A stretch of 26,090 nt of DNA, taken from Flavobacteriales bacterium UBA7430 (GTDB lineage Bacteria > Bacteroidota > Bacteroidia > Flavobacteriales > UBA7430). A program made the translations under genes and the position numbers. Below are positions 1-7,683 of this stretch, piece by piece. The DNA lies in contig DLQO01000071.1 in the NCBI GenBank assembly GCA_002478765.1, forward strand, positions 3,493 through 29,582. The letters are read 5' to 3'. The notes below the pieces were generated by a model. It saw only the letters and a program-made list of their open reading frames with translations, made no database searches and was not told the DNA's origin. Within the stretch, counting starts at the first letter, position 1. Every line of letters begins with the position of its first letter.

Positions 1-270
1 TTTGTGAAAGAAAGCTCGGTAAAGATTGGCTTGAAGCTTCTCGATGAAATCCTTTTACCCAACGGATGCAGACTTATTATTGGCTCTGTTGAAATGGTTG
101 AATTACCCGACGCATCGGTAGATTCCATTGGGCAGATTGATCTTTCCTCATACAACTGTGCGGGTATTTCGGGATTGGACAGTTATTACAGTCTGCAAAA
201 AATTGATTCTTTCCCGTATGTGAATCAAGATGTGCTGGAACAATCGGAGTTTAAACCCACAGATAAATAA
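1..270 (+). CDS. Flavin reductase-like family protein, C-terminal part (5' end outside window)
   Basis: The reading frame is open from the first base and stops at 268-270, so this is the last roughly 89 codons of a longer gene; the GTG at 4 is probably internal. The visible part has a beta-strand-rich segment with RLIIGSVEMVELPD, then GQIDLSSYNCAGISGLDSYY and a tail with FPYVNQD. This resembles the end of Bacteroidetes flavin reductase-like proteins, where a GEV/GSV strand is followed by a VSGLDxYY-type segment and a tyrosine- and proline-containing tail. Members bind FMN and often reduce it with NAD(P)H, but the FMN-binding core lies outside the window, so substrate and activity cannot be judged. 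The family call rests on pattern memory of a short fragment. Confidence 0.6.
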   Translation, partial: FVKESSVKIGLKLLDEILLPNGCRLIIGSVEMVELPDASVDSIGQIDLSSYNCAGISGLDSYYSLQKIDSFPYVNQDVLEQSEFKPTDK

Positions 271-470
271 CGATGCTTCGTTTGTTTAGTCTTATGCATT
301 ATATTTCAACACTTTAACTATACGCTGCAGGCTAATATCAGCCTCACTTTGTTGGACTTATACACATGAGGCTCTTGATATCTAAAAATATCTAATCTAC
401 TGAAAAACAGATAAATCCCTAATTTTACAATGCATTACGTATTCATCGGGGGATGATTCATTCTACATCG

Positions 471-505
471 AAAAATGCCGCTCTTTTGGGCGGCATTTTT
501 CGTTT
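471..505 (+). terminator. Rho-independent terminator-like hairpin upstream of rocD
   Basis: Perfect 11-bp arms AAAAATGCCGC (471-481) and GCGGCATTTTT (490-500) flank an 8-base loop. The A-rich and T-rich arm ends allow function in both directions. It lies about 200 bases after the flavin reductase stop and 75 before the rocD ATG. Confidence 0.75.
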
Positions 506-539
506 CTGATAAAGTCTTTAGTAATCACCAAATTTAATT

Positions 540-547
540 TAACTTTG
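540..547 (+). promoter_or_regulatory. Putative rocD promoter, Bacteroidetes -7 box
   Basis: TAACTTTG matches the TAnnTTTG -7 element of Bacteroidetes sigma factors. It sits 28 bases before the rocD ATG, which predicts a short leader of about 22 bases. No good TTG is seen at the usual -33 spacing, so the call rests on the -7 box alone. Confidence 0.45.
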
Positions 548-575
548 CTTCTCATAAATAACGACCGATTACATC

Positions 576-1784
576 ATGACTTCACAAGAACTCATTGCCC
601 TAGAAGATAAACACGGAGCTCACAACTACCACCCTTTACCTGTGGTCCTTTCCAAAGGAGAAGGCGCCTATGTTTGGGACGTAGAAGGAAATCGATATTT
701 TGATTTTTTATCCGCCTATTCTGCCGTTAATCAAGGGCATTGTCATCCTAAAATTGTTTCGGCTTTAAACGAACAAGCTGCTGTCTTAACGCTAACGTCT
801 AGAGCTTTTCACAACGATGTGCTTGGAAAGTTTGAGAAGTACATAACGGGGCTTTTCGGTTACGATAAGGTCTTACCGATGAATACGGGCGTTGAGGGTG
901 GAGAAACTGCGAATAAATTAGCTCGGAAATGGGGTTATCTCAAAAAGGGTATTGAAGATAATAAGGCACGAATTCTTTTTGCCAAAGGAAACTTCTGGGG
1001 AAGAACGCTGGCGGCGATATCTAGTTCTGATGACCCTGTTTCTTACGAAGGTTTTGGGCCTTATATGCCCGGATACGACCTCATACCATACAATGATTTA
1101 GATGCCTTGGAAACAGAGCTGAAAGATCCGAATGTCTGTGCTTTCATGGTAGAGCCTATACAAGGTGAGGCAGGTGTTGTTGTTCCTGATGAGGGCTATC
1201 TTGCAGGCGTTAGAACTCTTTGTACAAAATACAATGTGCTGTTTATTGCCGATGAGGTTCAAACCGGTATTGCGCGCACCGGAAAGATGTTGGCTACTGA
1301 TTATGAAGATGCTCGACCGGATCTACTTATTTTAGGAAAAGCACTTTCAGGAGGTGTTTTCCCAGTATCGGCTGTTTTGGCTGACGATGAGGTAATGCTT
1401 TGTATTCAGCCTGGTGAACACGGTTCTACTTTTGGAGGAAACCCCTTGGCATGTCGGGTAGCTCAGGCAGCCCTTGAAGTTGTTGTCGAAGAAAATTTAG
1501 CCGAAAATGCTCATCGTTTGGGCGTTCTTTTTAGAAAAGAACTGAAAAATATTGACAGTGATATGATTACGGCTGTTCGAGGTAAAGGACTTCTTAACGC
1601 GATGGTCATCAAGCCTAAAAATGGAAAAGAGGCATGGGACGTCTGCTTGAAACTCCGAGACAATGGATTGCTTGCTAAGCCTACCCACGGAGACATCATC
1701 CGGTTTGCACCGCCTTTGGTGATTTCAGAGGACCAATTGATGGAATGTGTAGGAATCATTAAAAAGACCCTTCAATCTTTTTAA
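576..1784 (+). CDS. rocD: Ornithine--oxo-acid transaminase (ornithine aminotransferase)
   Basis: A PLP-dependent class III aminotransferase of 402 residues, the normal length for the family. It transfers the delta-amino group of ornithine to 2-oxoglutarate, giving glutamate semialdehyde, and so links arginine/ornithine breakdown with proline and glutamate. Diagnostic segments are [10 protein letters not shown] near the N-terminus, [21 protein letters not shown] (the ornithine aminotransferase-type GVE(A/G)GET motif), [14 protein letters not shown], the PLP-contacting [12 protein letters not shown], and the Schiff-base lysine K255 in [20 protein letters not shown] follows. The ATG start gives a complete N-terminus. 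The gene stands alone, has its own -7 box, and converges on hemH with only 30 bases between the stops. Nothing indicates damage or transfer. Confidence 0.96.
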   Translation: MTSQELIALEDKHGAHNYHPLPVVLSKGEGAYVWDVEGNRYFDFLSAYSAVNQGHCHPKIVSALNEQAAVLTLTSRAFHNDVLGKFEKYITGLFGYDKVLPMNTGVEGGETANKLARKWGYLKKGIEDNKARILFAKGNFWGRTLAAISSSDDPVSYEGFGPYMPGYDLIPYNDLDALETELKDPNVCAFMVEPIQGEAGVVVPDEGYLAGVRTLCTKYNVLFIADEVQTGIARTGKMLATDYEDARPDLLILGKALSGGVFPVSAVLADDEVMLCIQPGEHGSTFGGNPLACRVAQAALEVVVEENLAENAHRLGVLFRKELKNIDSDMITAVRGKGLLNAMVIKPKNGKEAWDVCLKLRDNGLLAKPTHGDIIRFAPPLVISEDQLMECVGIIKKTLQSF

Positions 1785-1814
1785 TGGTATTCAGGATTTC
1801 TAAATTCTCTTTTG

Positions 1815-2819
1815 TTAAGCTTTTAAAATCATTTCTTTCAGGGCCTTTATCCATCTAGGATGCGTGTTTAGGCTGGGCACCAGTTCCAAAGATTCACCAC
1901 CTTTTTCAACAAAAAGTTCATTAAAGCCTTCGCCAATTTCAACCGTTGTTTCTAGGCAATCGGAAACAAAGGCTGGAGAGAATACTAAGATGCGTTTGGC
2001 TCCAGATTCAGCGAGCCTCTCCACTTCTCTATCCGCAAAAGGGGTAAGCCATTTGTTGTCTAATCTCGATTGAAAACAAACGCTGTATTTTGATGCGTCC
2101 AACTGAAGTTTTTCAGCGACTTTAGTGGTCGTACTGAAGCAGTTGGCTCGGTAACAGAAATGATTGTTGTTTACCAATGAACAATCACATTCGTTGGCTT
2201 TACACCCTTCGATGTCGCATTTTTTAATGTGGCGTGTAGGCAATCCGTGGTAGCTAAAAAGGATGTGGTCGTAGGAATCCAAATTAAATTCCTGTGCACG
2301 TGCTACAACGGATTCGATATAACCTTCATCTTCGTAAAATTCAGAGACGATTTTGAGATTGGGAATGACCCACCATTTTGAAATGTACTGCATGGCCTTC
2401 TCAATAGCAGTTCCGCTGCTGGATGAGGCATACTGAGGATACAGAGGGAATAAAATGATTTCTTCGTAATGCGCCTTTTTCATTTCTGCAAGCACAGACT
2501 TTATAGAAGGTTTGTTGTAGCGCATAGCGAGGTGAACGTCGTAATTATCGCCCAATTCTTCTTGAATTAGCTTTTGTAAATCTTGGCTGTGGTACAGTAG
2601 GGGAGAACCTTTTTCAGTCCACAATTTTTGGTATTCCTTGGCCGATCCAAACATGCGAATGGGAACAATAAATACGTTTACAATGAGTTTACGTAATATC
2701 CATGGAAGATCAATGACTCGAGCATCATTAAGAAATTCGAGTAAATAGGGACCAACACTTTTGACTTTTGGGCTGTCAGGTGTTCCTAAATTGATGAGTA
2801 AAACGCCGGTTTTTTTCAT
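1815..2819 (-). CDS. hemH: Ferrochelatase
   Basis: Ferrochelatase (334 residues) inserts ferrous iron into protoporphyrin IX, the last step of protoheme synthesis, in the cytoplasm or at the inner membrane face. It begins with the typical GVLLINLGTPDSP. The catalytic histidine is H191 in LFSYHGLPTRH. VCFQSRLDNKWLTPF and SPAFVSDCLETTVEIGE carry further active-site residues, including the acidic pair around E290. Six cysteines (201, 206, 211, 213, 222, 227) lie between the catalytic histidine and the FQSRL motif. Some bacterial ferrochelatases hold an internal [2Fe-2S] cluster in this area, which is a possibility here and not shown. The gene diverges from the T9SS cargo gene and has a TATCTTTG -7 box just upstream. 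Confidence 0.96.
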   Translation of the reverse strand: MKKTGVLLINLGTPDSPKVKSVGPYLLEFLNDARVIDLPWILRKLIVNVFIVPIRMFGSAKEYQKLWTEKGSPLLYHSQDLQKLIQEELGDNYDVHLAMRYNKPSIKSVLAEMKKAHYEEIILFPLYPQYASSSSGTAIEKAMQYISKWWVIPNLKIVSEFYEDEGYIESVVARAQEFNLDSYDHILFSYHGLPTRHIKKCDIEGCKANECDCSLVNNNHFCYRANCFSTTTKVAEKLQLDASKYSVCFQSRLDNKWLTPFADREVERLAESGAKRILVFSPAFVSDCLETTVEIGEGFNELFVEKGGESLELVPSLNTHPRWIKALKEMILKA

Positions 2820-2835
2820 AAGTATGTTTCTGTTG

Positions 2836-2843
2836 CAAAGATA
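2836..2843 (-). promoter_or_regulatory. Putative hemH promoter, -7 box
   Basis: Read on the minus strand this is TATCTTTG, a perfect TAnnTTTG box, 16 bases before the hemH ATG. That predicts a leader of roughly 10 bases. No clear -33 TTG is visible. Confidence 0.5.
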
Positions 2844-2894
2844 AATTGAATTTATGAATATCTGAAGTCTGCATTATCTCTTTTTGGATTTTAC

Positions 2895-2946
2895 TATTTT
2901 TGTTTTCCTAATTTTCCTAAAACACATCTATGAAGCTATATTTTTG
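2895..2946 (+). promoter_or_regulatory. Candidate -7 boxes for the T9SS cargo gene
   Basis: Two TATTTTTG boxes (2895-2902 and 2939-2946) match TAnnTTTG in the divergent hemH/cargo intergenic region. Neither has a good -33 element, and the leader to the ATG at 3053 would be over 100 bases. Such boxes are easy to find by chance in AT-rich DNA. Confidence 0.25.
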
Positions 2947-3052
2947 ATTAAAAAAGTATCCTAAAATATTATAAAATCATTATATTAGCCCTGTTGAAAC
3001 ATTTAGGTTTTCAATTGATACTAGCATAATTACAACGCGAACCCCCCAGTAT

Positions 3053-5644
3053 ATGAGACCGTACCTACTTTATATAATAATATTTTCCCTTTTCACCTTC
3101 CCGCTAAGCTCGTCCGCTCAATGTTACGACGATGCAGGTTTGTGCGTTGAGAAGTCCACAGAAACAATCCAAGGAAGTTCTTTTACAGAGGGTTATACCG
3201 TCAATTTTACGACAACGGGTTCCTCAGTAACGATTACTTTTAAGGTATTGGATACTGATAAGCCCGATATCAATGCTTATTTGTGGCAGCAAGAACCTTT
3301 TGCTGAAATTCAAATGACCAAAGTGTCTGATAATGAATTTAGCGCAACGTTATCCAATCAATCTTCAGGATCTACGATTGCTTATGCTTCCAAATTTGCT
3401 TGGGCTGCTGGTGGTTTAGCCGTAACAAAATATTTCTCTTACCGAGTAGGTTCTATTTTTTGTGAATCGGAATGCGGTGATGTTGGCGTTTCAGGTTGTA
3501 CCGATGCTACTGCCTTCAATTACGATACTTCGGCTACTGTAGACGACGGTTCTTGTGTGGATGTTGCCTTAGGTTGTACCGATGCTACTGCTCTCAATTA
3601 CGATGCTTCGGCGAATACAAATGATAACTCATGTATTGCTGTTGTCTTAGGTTGTACCGACACTACTGCTTCCAATTACGACGTTTCTGCGAACCTTGAT
3701 GACGGATCGTGTAACGCTGTTGTTGAAGGTTGCACCAACAGCCAGGCTTGTAATTACAATCAAAATGCGACGGATGATGACCAATCTTGTTTAATACCCA
3801 CGGGATGTGAATCTTGTTCAGAAGACAACAATCAAACACTGCTTAGCAATGACGCAGATAATGATGGTATTTGTGATGCGGATGAATCGGCAGGGTGTAC
3901 CCGACCGAATGCAGACAATTACAATCCTCAAGCTTATGAAGATGACGGCTCTTGTTTGTATGATGGTGCAATTGAGTGTGAAAAGCCTGAACGATATTCA
4001 ATTTCTGGTGGTACAGGATCAAACATGACTTTGCTACTGCTTCCTACTTTAATCAGCAATTTACCGATTACCGATCGATCCTCATACATAGTTGCTATGA
4101 CGCCAAGTGGCTTGGTTGTAGGTAGTGAAGTTGTTGCTTTGGTGAGTCAGGCTCAAATGACGATCTGGGCTAATGACAATACAACCGATGTAATTGACGG
4201 AGCTACCGATGGAGAGCTTATTACATTTCAATTGGTTGATGCCGGGAATTTGTATGACGTTGAAATGCTTTCTCCGGTCTCTTTTAAGTTAAACGAAACC
4301 AGTATACAATCCTCATCGATACAAGTGCTTAATTGTTCCGGAGTTCTGGGTTGTAACGATCCAATGGCAGATAATTACAATACACTTGCAACCATCGACG
4401 ATGGCTCTTGTAAGTACAGTCCTTGTGCAGCTTTGGTTGCTTCAGATTTTGCGATTGAATACGATAATAATCTTGCGAAACCTGTTTTATCGTACAATCT
4501 TAAAAACACACTTTCCGATCAGGATTTTTTAAACCCTGTAATCGAACTTGTTTTGTATGAAAACACCCTAGAATTGGGAACTTCTACCTATTTAACTTCT
4601 ACCATAGAAAGAAATGGTTTTCGATCCATTCGAATCCCGATATTCAATGATTTAACTTCTTATGACTTACCCGAATCTTTGTCTGGTCTTGTTCTTGTTT
4701 CAGGTTCTGGCAGCATCAATAATGAATCTGTAAGTTGCGAAGTAAACTTTACAAACATTCCTTTGAATAAAGATCAAGTAGGCTGTAAGGTTTCAGATGC
4801 TTACAATTACAGTCCTCTGGTTACCATTGATAATGGCATGTGTGTTGAGAATTTAAATGTGACGATCGATTATGAAAATCCAACATGTAGCTATGAATAC
4901 GGTACTGCAATTATTCATGTTACAGGCGATTCAAGAAGTATTCTTTCGAAATATACATCCGACTCACTCTACAACTGGCGTGCATCTACGGGTGCTATTT
5001 CTATGCGAGATTCCATTCGATTTGTTGACGGTTACGCAACGTTAACTGGGCTTTTTGAGGGCGAATACATCATTGGCTTAAAAGATTCCGTTGTTGTTAA
5101 AATGGATACGATCGTTATTGAAAGAATAGATACTTTTAGCATTGCCATGCCTACGGCTGTTGAGGTAGAAATTGAAAATTTAAACTCATTAATGGAGCCA
5201 TTATCATATAAAGTAAACCAAGGAGCTGTTGTTTCCCAACAATGGTTGTATAAAGGGGTGCCATTACCTCAGGCGACCAACAATGTACATTACCCTCAAA
5301 ATAAGGGGCTTTACCAATTGTATGTGGAAAATCAAGAGGGCTGTGGCTTTTACTCAGAGTCTGTTCGGGTAACATCTCTTGATGCAAGCCCTCTTAGTGA
5401 AGACGCTTTTAGCCTTCACCCCAATCCAGCACAATCGTCAGTCAACATTACTTTATCCAAGTTAGGTGAGGTAGCCGTTGTGCTAACGGACTTGTTAGGG
5501 CAGGAGTTGCAGCAGGTGTTTTTCGATGTGCAAGTTTCTCAATCAATTTATACTTTAGACGTTTCAGAACTTCCAACCGGATTATATTTCATCAGACTTC
5601 AGCAAGGTTCAAATCAACTAGTCAAGCGATTTATAAAGAACTAA
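3053..5644 (+). CDS. Secreted T9SS cargo protein with GCTD...DDGSC repeats and type A sorting domain
   Basis: An 863-residue exported protein. Residues 1-22 form a signal peptide with likely cleavage at SSSA|QCY. A beta-sandwich-like N-terminal domain follows (about 35-135), then four tandem 26-residue units beginning GCTD or GCTN (148-246). A calcium-loop-like DNDGICDADE segment and a fifth unit (281-301) come next, with two isolated copies at 433-453 and 577-597. The copies share a Cys at each end and most end in DDGSC. An Ig-like segment with QQWLYKG lies near 730-775. Residues 786-863 are a T9SS type A sorting domain: FSLHPNPAQ, VVLTDLLGQEL, LPTGLYFIRL and a basic tail LVKRFIKN. Family knowledge says such proteins cross the outer membrane by T9SS and are released or anchored to the surface. 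The ligand is unknown; no enzyme domain is seen. Confidence 0.9.
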   Translation: MRPYLLYIIIFSLFTFPLSSSAQCYDDAGLCVEKSTETIQGSSFTEGYTVNFTTTGSSVTITFKVLDTDKPDINAYLWQQEPFAEIQMTKVSDNEFSATLSNQSSGSTIAYASKFAWAAGGLAVTKYFSYRVGSIFCESECGDVGVSGCTDATAFNYDTSATVDDGSCVDVALGCTDATALNYDASANTNDNSCIAVVLGCTDTTASNYDVSANLDDGSCNAVVEGCTNSQACNYNQNATDDDQSCLIPTGCESCSEDNNQTLLSNDADNDGICDADESAGCTRPNADNYNPQAYEDDGSCLYDGAIECEKPERYSISGGTGSNMTLLLLPTLISNLPITDRSSYIVAMTPSGLVVGSEVVALVSQAQMTIWANDNTTDVIDGATDGELITFQLVDAGNLYDVEMLSPVSFKLNETSIQSSSIQVLNCSGVLGCNDPMADNYNTLATIDDGSCKYSPCAALVASDFAIEYDNNLAKPVLSYNLKNTLSDQDFLNPVIELVLYENTLELGTSTYLTSTIERNGFRSIRIPIFNDLTSYDLPESLSGLVLVSGSGSINNESVSCEVNFTNIPLNKDQVGCKVSDAYNYSPLVTIDNGMCVENLNVTIDYENPTCSYEYGTAIIHVTGDSRSILSKYTSDSLYNWRASTGAISMRDSIRFVDGYATLTGLFEGEYIIGLKDSVVVKMDTIVIERIDTFSIAMPTAVEVEIENLNSLMEPLSYKVNQGAVVSQQWLYKGVPLPQATNNVHYPQNKGLYQLYVENQEGCGFYSESVRVTSLDASPLSEDAFSLHPNPAQSSVNITLSKLGEVAVVLTDLLGQELQQVFFDVQVSQSIYTLDVSELPTGLYFIRLQQGSNQLVKRFIKN
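3494..3805 (+). repeat. 78-bp tandem repeat, four coding units
   Basis: Four consecutive 78-bp units start at 3494, 3572, 3650 and 3728, each encoding 26 residues. The first three share long identical stretches, for example GGTTGTACCGATGCTACTGC in units 1 and 2, which points to recent duplication or gene conversion. The fourth is more diverged. Further single copies start at 3893, 4349 and 4781. Confidence 0.9.
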
Positions 5645-5677
5645 ACAAGTGTTAATTGATTGTAAATCATCAAATTA

Positions 5678-5708
5678 TTTGTCAGAGTTACAAATTAATT
5701 TATATTTG
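5678..5708 (+). promoter_or_regulatory. Strong Bacteroidetes-type promoter in front of the orphan unit
   Basis: TTTG at 5678-5681 is followed, after 19 bases, by TATATTTG at 5701-5708. This fits both the -33 and -7 elements of the Bacteroidetes consensus at correct spacing. Transcription would start near 5713-5716, after the end of the T9SS gene, and run toward the terminator at 5927-5958. Confidence 0.6.
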
Positions 5709-5713
5709 TCTAA

Positions 5714-5958
5714 ACTTTAATTGTTTACAACAAGAATGATAACCCCTCAAGTAAGTCCATTCCGAAATACCTTTACTTTGAACACGGTCGGAATCACTGT
5801 TCCGTCTGCGGTTAACATCCTCTTTATATTCGTGTAATTGTTATTGATTTCATCAACCATGATTGAAATCATTTCACGCGCGCGTCAATAAAATGCTTAT
5901 TAAATTCCCCCCAGGATTTTTTATATAGGCTTCCTTTTTTAAGGAAGCCTTTTTTTTT
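5714..5958 (+). ncRNA. Candidate small structured RNA (orphan transcription unit)
   Basis: A consensus promoter and a perfect terminator bracket about 245 bases with no convincing gene. Four short helices nest in order: TTACA 5725-5729 with TGTAA 5833-5837; GAAT 5734-5737 with ATTC 5828-5831; TAACC 5740-5744 with GGTTA 5810-5814; ATTCCGA 5759-5765 with TCGGAAT 5788-5794. A competing hairpin, CGGAA 5789-5793 with TTCCG 5800-5804, could switch with the innermost one. A separate hairpin, TGATTTCA/TGAAATCA, lies at 5845-5871. The downstream gene kdsA is on the other strand, so this is not its leader. Alternatives are a short peptide mRNA (33 codons from 5736) or a structured 3' UTR of the T9SS gene. 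I cannot assign it to a known RNA family. Confidence 0.4.
5927..5958 (+). terminator. Rho-independent terminator
   Basis: Perfect 10-bp arms AGGCTTCCTT (5927-5936) and AAGGAAGCCT (5941-5950), a TTTT loop, then eight T. On the minus strand the hairpin is followed by TATATAAAAA, so it is directional and serves plus-strand transcription. Confidence 0.88.
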
Positions 5959-5993
5959 GAGAAAGAATTAGGGGATGATTCAGGAAATGAAGT

Positions 5994-6806
5994 TTAAATT
6001 ATTGCTTGTCTTACTCGAACCAATTTCTCGAGCAAGGCCTCAAGCTGATCTAGTGGTAGCATGTTGGCTCCATCTGATTTGGCTACGGATGGATTAGGAT
6101 GTGTTTCAATAAATATACCGTCTGCACCGGCAGCAATACCAGCTTTAGCTATGGTTTCAATCAATTGAGGTTTTCCTCCAGTGACTCCCGAACTTTGGTT
6201 GGGTTGTTGCAGAGAATGTGTTACATCCAATATAACCGGTAGATGAAGAGACTTAAGGGTTGGTATAGCGCGCATGTCTACAATTAAATCTTGATAACCG
6301 AACATGGTTCCTCGATCTGTTATCGCAACGTTAGGGTTGCCTGTATCTAAGATTTTTTGAGCTGCAAATTGCATCGATTCTGCAGATAAAAATTGTCCTT
6401 TTTTAATGTTAACGACTTTCCCTGTTTTGGCGGCCGCCACCAACAAATCTGTTTGTCTACATAGGAATGCAGGGATTTGCAATACATCTACGTATGCTGC
6501 AGCCATTTCCGCATCTTCTGCTGTATGAATGTCTGTGACGGTAGGTATGTTAAAGTGAATCCCTATCTTTTTCAGTATTTTCAGAGCCTTTTCATCACCG
6601 ATCCCTGTGAAGGAGTCTAGTCTTGATCTGTTTGCCTTGCGAAAGGAACCTTTAAAAATAAAAGGTATTTTGAGTTTGTCGCATATTTCTTTGATCCGAT
6701 CTGCGATTTCAAATGCCATTTCTTCTCCTTCTATAGCACATGGTCCAGCAAGTATAAAGAAGTTGTTTGAGTTTTTATGTTTTAGATTGTTTAACGCGTC
6801 GAGCAT
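5994..6806 (-). CDS. kdsA: 3-deoxy-8-phosphooctulonate synthase (Kdo8P synthase)
   Basis: Joins phosphoenolpyruvate with arabinose 5-phosphate to give Kdo 8-phosphate, the precursor of the Kdo sugar of LPS inner core; cytoplasmic. The 270 residues match the family. Motifs are FILAGPCAIEG, KGSFRKANRSRLDSFTG, QIPAFLCRQTDLL, NIKKGQFLSAESMQ, TDRGTMFGY, DVTHSLQQPN and FIETHPNP. Cys23 in AGPCAIE corresponds to the metal-binding cysteine of the metal-dependent class (Aquifex type); the E. coli enzyme has Asn there and works without metal. The start overlaps the end of the hydrolase gene by 16 bases, which suggests translational coupling. It is the last gene of the minus-strand run. Confidence 0.96.
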   Translation of the reverse strand: MLDALNNLKHKNSNNFFILAGPCAIEGEEMAFEIADRIKEICDKLKIPFIFKGSFRKANRSRLDSFTGIGDEKALKILKKIGIHFNIPTVTDIHTAEDAEMAAAYVDVLQIPAFLCRQTDLLVAAAKTGKVVNIKKGQFLSAESMQFAAQKILDTGNPNVAITDRGTMFGYQDLIVDMRAIPTLKSLHLPVILDVTHSLQQPNQSSGVTGGKPQLIETIAKAGIAAGADGIFIETHPNPSVAKSDGANMLPLDQLEALLEKLVRVRQAII

Positions 6807-7663
6807 GTTTGTGTTTTTAAAAAGTCAGTAATGTTTTGGGCTATTTCCTTATTTTTTAGAATTCTACGATGCCCCAATCCATTGGTGAGGACCAAAGTAC
6901 TATTTTTCCAGTTCTGATGTATCACTTTAGCATCTTTGAAGGGCGTGTCTACATCGTCTTTACAATGAATGATTAACCCTTTAGCACTAATTTTTTGAAC
7001 CATATTGCTGTTGTTCAATTCATCAAAGGTCTTATTTAATTTTCTTTCCATGTAATTTTTCATCAATCTTTCTACCCGGGTACTAACATTAATTTGGTCA
7101 CAAAAGGAAGATAATATCCATTCGGTGTAAGCTGGTGTTCCGATGATGATGCATTTTTCGACAGTTACTCCTTGAGTGAGGGCGTAAATACTGGCAGTAC
7201 CTCCCATAGAATGTCCAATGATGGAATTAATCTCTGTATATTTCTGGGTAATCTTTGCAATGAGTTCTCCAAATTCAATAAGGTTTGTTCTCTTTCCGGC
7301 AGAATGGCCATGTGCAGGAGCATCAAAGGTGTAAACTTGGTATCCGGCTGCTAATAGTGATTCAGATAAATGTGCAACTTGTGTCCCTCTTCCTGCCCAA
7401 CCATGAACTAAAAGTACAGCTTGTTTTGAATCACCCCATTTGTAAATTTGAACTTTTCTCCCTTTATATTTGAGTGAAGATTTTACAGCAGTGTTGTAAA
7501 ACTTCAATTCATTTTTGGGTGTTTTAAAACGGATGGGAGTGAAAAATAGATGGGTAGCCAATCTTGAGGTTAGCGATGGAGAAAGCAGCTCAAGAACCCT
7601 GAAAACCTTTTTCATCCAATTGGGTGCCGTAAGCGTGGGCTTTGCATTGTTTGTTTTTGTCAT
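6791..7663 (-). CDS. Alpha/beta hydrolase
   Basis: A 290-residue serine hydrolase-fold protein with no signal peptide. VLLVHGWAGRGTQ (from about residue 83) forms the oxyanion-hole strand, FDAPAHGHS follows, and the nucleophile elbow is GHSMGG with Ser152. LIIHCKDDVDTPF carries the likely acid (D237), and GLGHRRIL the catalytic His265. All three triad residues are therefore in place. The sequence before residue 80 is a family-specific extension containing basic and hydrophobic patches. The natural substrate cannot be told from sequence; esterase, lipase or thioesterase are possible. It lies 20 bases after the dihydroorotase-like gene and overlaps kdsA, so it is almost certainly cotranscribed with both. 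Confidence 0.9.
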   Translation of the reverse strand: MTKTNNAKPTLTAPNWMKKVFRVLELLSPSLTSRLATHLFFTPIRFKTPKNELKFYNTAVKSSLKYKGRKVQIYKWGDSKQAVLLVHGWAGRGTQVAHLSESLLAAGYQVYTFDAPAHGHSAGKRTNLIEFGELIAKITQKYTEINSIIGHSMGGTASIYALTQGVTVEKCIIIGTPAYTEWILSSFCDQINVSTRVERLMKNYMERKLNKTFDELNNSNMVQKISAKGLIIHCKDDVDTPFKDAKVIHQNWKNSTLVLTNGLGHRRILKNKEIAQNITDFLKTQTCSTR

Positions 7664-7683
7664 TGACGGTTTCGTCGGTCAAA

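Larger units (their letters stand above)
271..575. other. Intergenic region with inverted repeats and a terminator; no gene seen
   Basis: No convincing reading frame is present. The stretch holds a bulged inverted repeat: ATATC plus AGCCTCA at 335-346 can pair with TGAGGCT and GATAT at 367-381. A competing small hairpin (AGGCT 329-333 with AGCCT 340-344) shares bases with it. TCATC/GATGA with a GGGG loop lies at 443-456, and a terminator-like hairpin at 471-500. A TAnnTTTG box (540-547) then precedes rocD. It may be the 3' region of the upstream gene, a small RNA, or a leader whose terminator insulates or attenuates rocD. Confidence 0.45.
5645..5993. other. Intergenic region holding a promoter, structured transcript candidate and terminator
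   Basis: This stretch lies between the converging T9SS cargo gene and kdsA. It contains the putative small RNA unit annotated separately. Two small frames occur in the same place on opposite strands (plus 5736-5837, 33 codons; minus 5747-5872, 41 codons). The minus one has the more protein-like composition but no promoter that I can see. Confidence 0.6.

Noticed and set aside
3494..3805. Possible CRISPR-like array of regular repeats
   Set aside because: The 78-bp period is exactly 26 codons within one long frame and the units encode a known protein repeat; there are no spacers or cas genes.
449..5982. Shared 12-mer GGGGATGATTCA at 449-460 and 5971-5982
   Set aside because: About twenty 12-base coincidences are expected by chance in a window of this size, and the flanks do not match.
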